Origin: an uncultured Tropicimonas sp.
GTDB taxonomy: Bacteria > Pseudomonadota > Alphaproteobacteria > Rhodobacterales > Rhodobacteraceae
NCBI GenBank assembly: GCA_947497945.1
Contig: CANMIP010000036.1
Span: 1 to 45,193, forward strand
Length of the DNA stretch: 45,193 nucleotides
Direction of reading: 5' to 3'
Shown: piece after piece, positions 40,424 through 45,193 of the stretch
How the letters are laid out: each line of letters begins with the position of its first letter
Numbering within the stretch: the stretch's first letter is position 1
Notes under the pieces: model-generated
What the model was told of the DNA's origin: nothing
Database searches by the model: none
Seen by the model: only the letters and a program-made list of their open reading frames with translations
Program-made: the position numbers and the translations under genes

Positions 40424-43042
40424 ATGCGCGAAGACCAGACAGAGCCCGGAAAAGAGCCGCAGGTCGACGACAACAATCTCGAAGACATTGTTGCAGAGGC
40501 CGACACCGGGGCACGAAACCCGGATGACGAGTTTTCTCGCAGGGTGCTCTGGTACACACCGCTCGTCTGGGCCGTCTACCAGCTCTGGATCGCGTCGCCC
40601 CTGCCCTTCATCCTCGGATTCGGCGTCTGGAACGACACCCAGACCCGTGCCATCCATCTCGGCTTCGCGGTCTTTCTCGCCTTCGTTGCCTTTCCCGGCC
40701 TCCGCTCTTCGCCCCGGAACCACATTCCCTTGATAACCTGGGTTGTCGCCCTGGTCGGCGCGGCAACGGCCTCCTACCTGGCCTGGGACTATGCTGGTGT
40801 CTCGATCCGGACCGGCGTCCCCTCGACGCGGGATCTCATCATGGCCGGGCTCGGCATGGTGCTGCTGCTTGAAGCCGCCCGCCGCTCGCTCGGTTTCCCG
40901 CTGATGGGCGTGGCGCTCTTCTTCCTCGCTTACGTGTTCTTCGGCTCCTGGTCCGGCCTTCCGGATGTCGTGCAATGGAAAGGCGCCTCCTTCCAGAAGG
41001 CGATGAGCCACCTGATGCTGACCACCGAAGGCGTCTACGGCGTCGCACTCGGGGTGTCCTCAGGCTTCGTCTTCCTCTTCGTGCTCTTCGGCGCGCTGCT
41101 GAACCAGGCCGGTGCGGGCAACTACTTCCTGCAGCTCGCCTTCTCCGCCCTCGGTCACCTGCGCGGCGGTCCGGCCAAGGCCGCCGTCATCGCCTCCGCC
41201 GCCACCGGCCTGATCTCCGGCTCTTCGATCGCCAACGTTGTCACGACCGGCACCTTCACCATCCCGCTGATGAAGAAGGTCGGGTTCAGCCCAGCCAAGG
41301 CCGGCGCCGTCGAGGTCTCCTCCTCGATCAACGGCGTGCTGACCCCGCCTGTCATGGGCGCCGTCGCCTTCCTGATGACCGAATATGTCGGCATCTCCTA
41401 TATCGAGGTGGTCAAGACCGCCATCGTCCCGGCCGCGATCTCCTATGTCGCGCTGGTCTATATCGTGCATCTCGAAGCCCTGAAAATGGGCATGAAGGGC
41501 ACGTCCACGATGGGCAATGTCCGGTTCCTCCTCGGTGCTGTCTTCACCATCTGCATCTCCATCATCATCGCCGGTGGCACACTCTGGCTCGCAGGCCAGA
41601 TCGTCACGATCGCCGACGCCGTGATCGGCCCGATGTCGACCTCGGTTCTGGTGGTCGGCCTGCTGCTGGCCTATGTCGCCGCTGTCCGCTTCGCCGCACA
41701 GCGCGACGATCTCGACACCTCGCTGGAGAGCATGCAGAACCTGCCGTCTGCAGGCGTTATCCTCAAGACCGGCCTGCATTACATCCTGCCGATCCTGTTG
41801 CTGATGTACCTGCTGATGATCGAGCGGAAATCGCCCGGCCTCTCGGCCTTCTGGTCTTCCTGCTTCATGCTGGTGATCCTCCTCACCCAGGACGCGCTGA
41901 AAGCCTTCTTCCGCGGCGACGGCTCCAAGACGGCCGCCTTCCTGCATGGTCTCTCCGAGGCCGCCGAAGGCATGATCGCGGGCGCGCGCAACATGGTCGG
42001 CCTCGCCGCCGCCATGGGGGTCGCCGGTATCATCGTCGGCTCGGTGACGCTCACGGGCATCGGTCAGGTCATGGCTGAATTCGTCGAGTTCCTCTCGGGC
42101 GGTAACCTGCTCGCGATGCTCTTCTTTGTCGCCGTGATCTCCATCATTCTCGGCATGGGCTTGCCTACCACCGCGAACTACATCGTTGTCTCGTCGCTCA
42201 TGGCCGGCGTGGTCGTCGAACTCGGCGCCCAGAACGGCCTGATCGTTCCGCTGGTCGCGGTTCACATGTTCTGCTTCTATTTCGGTATCATGGCGGATGT
42301 GACACCACCGGTCGGCCTCGCCAGTTTCGCCGCCGCCGCCATCTCCGGAGGCGATCCGCTGAAGACCGGCTTCCAGGCCTTCTTCTACTCGATCCGGACC
42401 GCCCTCCTGCCCTTCCTCTTCATCTTCAACACCGACCTTTTGTTGATCGATGTCGGGCCCATACAGGCGATCTTCGTCTTCATCGTGGCGCTCATCGCCA
42501 TGCTGCTCTTCGCGGCCGGCACGATGGGTTACTTCCTGACCCGGAGCCGGATCTACGAGAGCGTCCTGCTTGTGTTCTGCGCGTTCTCGCTGTTCCGTCC
42601 GGATTTCTTCCTCAACCAGATCGCACCGGAATTCGAAACCCGTCCGGCGACTGAAATGTACGAGCACGCTGAAGCCGTTCCCGACAACGGGACATTGCGG
42701 GTTCACATGGTCGGCGAGAGCCTCGAAGGAGACCTGGTCGACGCACGCTATCTGTTGCCGCTTGGTCCGTCCGGTCCCGATGGCATGACCCGCATCATGG
42801 AGGCCGCAGGGCTTGAAATGCGCGACGAGGATGGCAAACTGCTGGTGGACATGGTCGGCTTCGGCAGCCCGGCTGAGGATCTGATGATCGACTTCGATTG
42901 GGAAGTCGTGGATGTCGAGATCCCGGCGGATCGTCCGCCGCAAGAGATCTTCTACATCCCGGCCCTTCTGCTGGTCGGCCTGGTGGCGCTGCTTCAGCGC
43001 CGCCGCAAGGACAAGCTTGATGCGGAAGGAGCGCCGGCATGA
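40424..43042 (+). CDS. TRAP transporter fused permease (4TM/12TM) for the TAXI system
   Basis: An 872-residue integral membrane protein joining small- and large-permease parts in one chain, as in TAXI systems. After a polar acidic N-terminus (about 45 residues) there are many hydrophobic helices. The DctM-like half includes HLRGGPAKAAVIASAATGLISGSSIANV, INGVLTPPVMGAVAFLM and LGMGLPTTANYIVVSSLMAG. The C-terminal part (about 740-850) is a soluble domain ending in a last helix (PALLLVGLVALLQRRRK), giving a cytoplasmic tail. ATG at 40424 follows GAGGGGTGG. The stop overlaps the UspA gene by ATGA. Confidence 0.95.
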   Translation: MREDQTEPGKEPQVDDNNLEDIVAEADTGARNPDDEFSRRVLWYTPLVWAVYQLWIASPLPFILGFGVWNDTQTRAIHLGFAVFLAFVAFPGLRSSPRNHIPLITWVVALVGAATASYLAWDYAGVSIRTGVPSTRDLIMAGLGMVLLLEAARRSLGFPLMGVALFFLAYVFFGSWSGLPDVVQWKGASFQKAMSHLMLTTEGVYGVALGVSSGFVFLFVLFGALLNQAGAGNYFLQLAFSALGHLRGGPAKAAVIASAATGLISGSSIANVVTTGTFTIPLMKKVGFSPAKAGAVEVSSSINGVLTPPVMGAVAFLMTEYVGISYIEVVKTAIVPAAISYVALVYIVHLEALKMGMKGTSTMGNVRFLLGAVFTICISIIIAGGTLWLAGQIVTIADAVIGPMSTSVLVVGLLLAYVAAVRFAAQRDDLDTSLESMQNLPSAGVILKTGLHYILPILLLMYLLMIERKSPGLSAFWSSCFMLVILLTQDALKAFFRGDGSKTAAFLHGLSEAAEGMIAGARNMVGLAAAMGVAGIIVGSVTLTGIGQVMAEFVEFLSGGNLLAMLFFVAVISIILGMGLPTTANYIVVSSLMAGVVVELGAQNGLIVPLVAVHMFCFYFGIMADVTPPVGLASFAAAAISGGDPLKTGFQAFFYSIRTALLPFLFIFNTDLLLIDVGPIQAIFVFIVALIAMLLFAAGTMGYFLTRSRIYESVLLVFCAFSLFRPDFFLNQIAPEFETRPATEMYEHAEAVPDNGTLRVHMVGESLEGDLVDARYLLPLGPSGPDGMTRIMEAAGLEMRDEDGKLLVDMVGFGSPAEDLMIDFDWEVVDVEIPADRPPQEIFYIPALLLVGLVALLQRRRKDKLDAEGAPA

Positions 43043-43458
43043 CCATTCTCGCAGCCATCGACCTGACCCACCCGGAAGACGAAGCCAAGGTTCTGAAGCG
43101 CGCGCGTCAGATTGCTGATCTCGACAACAGGCGGCTGGCCGTGGTGACGGTCCTGCCAGACTATCACTCGAGCTGGGTTGGCAGCTTCTTTCCGGAAGAG
43201 CATACCCATGAGATGGTCGAAGCCAGCCGCAAGGCGCTTCACCGCTATATCGAAGAGACCGTCGGACATGACGAGGAGACCAAGCATGTCGTTCGGGTCG
43301 GCAATGTCTATGACGGTGTCCTGGAGACGGCCGAGGAACTCAACTCCGTTCTAATCGTGATGGGAGCGCATAAACCCGGCCTCGCGGACATTCTCATCGG
43401 CCCCAACGCCGCGCGCGTCGCACGATATGCCAAATGCTCCGTCTATATCGTTCGATGA
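43039..43458 (+). CDS. Universal stress protein (UspA family), transporter-linked
   Basis: A 139-residue UspA-fold protein starting MTILAAIDLTHPEDE. The C-terminal nucleotide-loop region reads VMGAHKPGLADILIGPNAARVARYAKCSVYIVR, in which GPN stands where ATP-binding members usually have GS(S/T). It is translated together with the permease (ATGA overlap). A TRAP-linked Usp, TeaD, regulates the ectoine transporter TeaABC, so a similar regulatory role for this TAXI system is plausible. A stem-loop CGCTCCGG/CCGGAGCG follows at 43473-43494. Confidence 0.92.
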   Translation: MTILAAIDLTHPEDEAKVLKRARQIADLDNRRLAVVTVLPDYHSSWVGSFFPEEHTHEMVEASRKALHRYIEETVGHDEETKHVVRVGNVYDGVLETAEELNSVLIVMGAHKPGLADILIGPNAARVARYAKCSVYIVR

Positions 43459-43472
43459 ACATCGATCACGTC

Positions 43473-43494
43473 CGCTCCGGACGAACCCGGAGCG
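43473..43494 (+). terminator. Hairpin after the UspA gene
   Basis: Perfect 8-bp stem CGCTCCGG / CCGGAGCG with a 6-base loop, 15 bases past the stop codon; no T-run. It closes the TAXI operon and faces the convergent lipoprotein gene. Confidence 0.5.
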
Positions 43495-43583
43495 CGGTGC
43501 CTCTCATCATCCCGCGATCCGGTTCCAGCGCTCCCGGTAGCTGCGTCTTTCAGAGCAGATCTATGCTGTCTTGATCCGACGGC

Positions 43584-43958
43584 CTAGCCGCGGCACGTGT
43601 AGAAGACTTCCCACTGGGCCTCGACAATACGTTCGACCCTGCTGATCTCACATTGCCTTCCAGTTCCGGAGAAATACGCGTCCGAAGCGCTTCGGTATGT
43701 GCCTTCGGCCCCAGACAGAGCACCGGGTTCACCCCGCGCTGCGCCTTTCAGAGCTGCCGCACCGGACGTGTCCCCAACCAAAGGCGTTATCATCAACCGG
43801 TTCTCGTCCGGCCTGTCGTAAACTCGGAATGTGTTGCCGCCGTATGAGAACTGGACCGGCTTGACCTGCGCGTAGTTCGAAACGGCGTAATTCAGCCCCG
43901 AACACCCGGCAACCGCAACCAACACTGCAAATACTACGCCAGCTTTGAAACCCTGCAT
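43584..43958 (-). CDS. Small putative lipoprotein
   Basis: A 124-residue protein with a lipoprotein signal: a positive start (MQGFK), a hydrophobic core and the lipobox VAGC followed by SGLNYAVSNYAQVKPVQFSYGG. The mature part is polar, with a C-terminal pair of Cys (GRQCEISRVER, FYTCRG) that might form a disulfide. ATG at 43958 is set 6 bases from AAAGGAG; a GTG two codons upstream touches the ribosome binding site. Function unknown. The upstream region holds an 8-bp inverted repeat (CTGAAGAG/CTCTTCAG, 44018-44054) and then the IS element. Confidence 0.75.
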   Translation of the reverse strand: MQGFKAGVVFAVLVAVAGCSGLNYAVSNYAQVKPVQFSYGGNTFRVYDRPDENRLMITPLVGDTSGAAALKGAARGEPGALSGAEGTYRSASDAYFSGTGRQCEISRVERIVEAQWEVFYTCRG

Positions 43959-44177
43959 AACCACTCCTTTCGTACCGTCCTCTGGTTCCTGGGACGCCCA
44001 TCAGAAATGCTTTGCGACTGAAGAGCGGGATGTCCCACTCCTACAACTCTTCAGGGAGTTTCGGAACAGAGCAAATCTCGTACACCACGATCTTGACTGA
44101 CTTTTGTACTTTTGACCTGCTCCCCTGAAATGTCCTCGGTTTGAGGTTAGCCTGTTCTCCGACAGAGGAGACAGACG

Positions 44178-44444
44178 ATGAAGAGAAGCCGTTTCAACGA
44201 AGCGCAGATCATTGGCATCCTGAAGGAGCACCAAGCTGGCATGTGCGCACCCGATCTGTGCCGCAAGCACGGGATTAGCGATGCGACCTTTTACAACTGG
44301 CGACGGAAGTACGGCGGCATGGAAGTGGCCGACGCGAAGCGGCTGAAGGCGCTGGAGGCCGAGAATGCAAAGCTGAAGAAGATGCAGGCCGAGCAGATGA
44401 TGGACGTCGCCACGCTGAAAGAGATGCTCGGAAAAAACTTCTGA
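44178..44444 (+). CDS. IS3-family transposase OrfA
   Basis: An 88-residue protein. The N-terminal helix-turn-helix (MKRSRFNEAQIIGILKEH and HGISDATFYNWRRKYGGM) binds the element ends, and a C-terminal leucine-zipper-like helix (about residues 54-82, LKALEAENAKLKKMQAEQ) mediates multimerisation. It appears intact. The heptamer A-AAA-AAC at 44432-44438, in frame and just before the stop, is a classical -1 slippery site; after the shift the frame runs on through RKAVDWAM into OrfB, as expected for this family. Confidence 0.92.
   Translation: MKRSRFNEAQIIGILKEHQAGMCAPDLCRKHGISDATFYNWRRKYGGMEVADAKRLKALEAENAKLKKMQAEQMMDVATLKEMLGKNF
44432..44438 (+). promoter_or_regulatory. Slippery heptamer for -1 frameshifting between OrfA and OrfB
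   Basis: A-AAA-AAC in the OrfA frame (codons GGA AAA AAC), six bases before the OrfA stop. Slipping back one base joins OrfA to the OrfB frame without a break, which would give the OrfAB transposase in an intact copy. Confidence 0.65.
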
Positions 44445-44467
44445 GGCCCGGTTCGAGGAGGAAGGCT

Positions 44468-45061
44468 GTGGACTGGGCCATGACAGAGAGGAGCTACTCG
44501 CAACGACGCGCCTGTGCGCTGGCCGGGATCGATCCCCGGGTGTATCGGCGGACATCCAAGCGTCCGACTGACACGGAGCTACGCGTCAGGTTGAAGGAAT
44601 TGGCGTCCGAGCGGCGTCGGTTCGGGTACCGGCGGCTGCACATCCTGCTGAAGCGCGAGGGCTGGGAGATGAACTGGAAGAAGCTCGACCGGCTCTACCG
44701 CGAAGAAGGGTTAACCGTCCGTAAACGGGGCGGACGCAAGCGTGCGATCGGCACGCGAGCACCCATGACGATCCCGCAAGGGCCCAACCAGCGGTGGTCG
44801 CTGGACTTCGTGTAGGACGCTTTGGTTGACGGCAGGCGGTTCCGCATCCTCTGCGTGATCGACGACTTCAGCCGGGAGTGCCTGGCCACCGTCGTGGACA
44901 CTTCGATCTCCGGCATCCGGGTTGCCCGAGAACTGGACCGTTTCGCAGAGATGCGCGGCTACAACCACCACCGCCCGCGCTCGAGCCTCGACGGACTCAC
45001 TCCGCGGGAGTATCACCAACGGTCAAAAGAGGACCAAACCCTGAACAGAGCTAACCTGTAA
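44468..45061 (+). pseudogene. IS3-family transposase OrfB remnant
   Basis: The N-terminal HTH-21 region (SQRRACALAGIDPRVYRR, FGYRRLHILLKREGW) and the start of the rve integrase core (QGPNQRWSLDFV) are present, but a TAG stop follows WSLDFV where the family usually has Ser. Beyond it DALVDGRRFRILCVIDDFS continues in the same frame to ELDRFAEMRGY, which then jumps to NHHRPRSSLDGLTPREY. The roughly 75 residues lost hold the second Asp and the Glu of the DDE catalytic triad. Both lesions inactivate it. The nominal start GTG is used only for convenience; translation would come by frameshift from OrfA. Confidence 0.85.
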
Positions 45062-45126
45062 ACGCGGGCTCCAGGGGGAGCAGGTCACTTTTCCGACATC
45101 TTTGCCTTGAACGTTGAGCACGCAAG

Positions 45127-45162
45127 AAGCCCGCGATGATATTATTCATCGCGGGCTTTTTG
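45127..45162. terminator. Strong rho-independent terminator
   Basis: Perfect 13-bp stem AAGCCCGCGATGA / TCATCGCGGGCTT with a 6-base loop, followed by TTTTG-TTT. On the minus strand the A-rich left side gives only a short T-run. It lies outside the IS and probably ends a gene beyond the right edge or one whose end was separated by the insertion. Confidence 0.85.
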
Positions 45163-45193
45163 TTTCGTATTGAGAGTTAGATCTGAGTGGTTT

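Larger units (their letters stand above)
44109..45091 (+). mobile_element. Inactivated IS3-family (IS407-like group) insertion sequence
   Basis: Terminal inverted repeats begin TGACCTGCTCCCC at 44113 and end with the complement, GGGGAGCAGGTCA, at 45087. The element proper is 44113-45087 (975 bases), flanked by the 4-base direct repeat CTTT (44109-44112 and 45088-45091), which fits the 4-base duplication of this group. Intact relatives are about 1.2 kb, so roughly 225-250 bases are missing. The transposase gene also has an in-frame stop (44813-44815). The element can no longer move by itself. Confidence 0.85.

Noticed and set aside
44018-44054. 8-bp inverted repeat as a riboswitch or attenuator for the lipoprotein gene
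   Set aside because: The stem (CTGAAGAG/CTCTTCAG) is real, but there is no conserved aptamer-like core or T-run, so a specific function cannot be supported.

Overview
The window is GC-rich, densely coded bacterial DNA in which neighbouring genes often overlap at ATGA or TGATG junctions. Gene content (three TRAP transporters of different design, a TAXI/fused-permease/UspA set, PaaZ-type phenylacetate genes, a dimethylglycine/sarcosine dehydrogenase-like flavoprotein) suggests an alphaproteobacterium, most likely of the Rhodobacteraceae/Roseobacter group. That assignment is inferred from gene families and composition, not from a marker gene. No rRNA, tRNA or CRISPR array was seen.

Region 1 (431-15471) is the most interesting part. 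A DeoR-family regulator is followed by a TRAP transporter (small permease, large permease, binding protein), a minus-strand Sel1-repeat protein, and a plus-strand chain: di-heme cytochrome c peroxidase-like protein, PfkB sugar kinase, LacD-type aldolase, fucose-isomerase-family protein, Gfo/Idh/MocA protein, aldose 1-epimerase, aldehyde dehydrogenase, 2-hydroxyacid dehydrogenase (SlcC-like) and both subunits of sulfopyruvate decarboxylase (ComD, ComE). Read together this is a sulfoquinovose (SQ) pathway: import, glycoside cleavage, anomer interconversion, isomerisation to sulfofructose, phosphorylation, aldol cleavage to DHAP and sulfolactaldehyde, then oxidation to sulfolactate and sulfopyruvate and decarboxylation to sulfoacetaldehyde. 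A shared operator candidate (TTCGTTTG-N6-CATTCGA) lies before the DeoR gene and before the TRAP genes.

Region 2 (15513-30029) is mostly phenylacetate/aromatic-acyl-CoA catabolism. On the minus strand are an old-yellow-enzyme reductase, a small conserved-looking protein, PaaX, PaaZ, a cytochrome P450, a second TRAP transporter and a bifunctional enoyl-CoA hydratase/3-hydroxyacyl-CoA dehydrogenase. Divergent from the last is paaG-paaI-paaK-TetR. The ring epoxidase paaABCDE and the thiolase paaJ are not in the window. A palindromic intergenic repeat sits between the P450 and the TRAP permease, and a related copy follows the TetR gene.

Region 3 (30386-34062) holds a nitroreductase, a convergent LysR regulator, a DUF1330 domain fused to a decayed radical SAM gene (internal deletion plus frameshift), and a short-chain dehydrogenase.

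Region 4 (34158-43458) holds a class III aminotransferase, an FAD/GCV_T amine dehydrogenase, a divergent RpiR regulator, and a TAXI TRAP system (receptor, fused permease, UspA). Region 5 (43584-45193) has a small lipoprotein, a dead IS3-family element with terminal inverted repeats and a 4-bp target duplication, and a strong terminator at the right edge.
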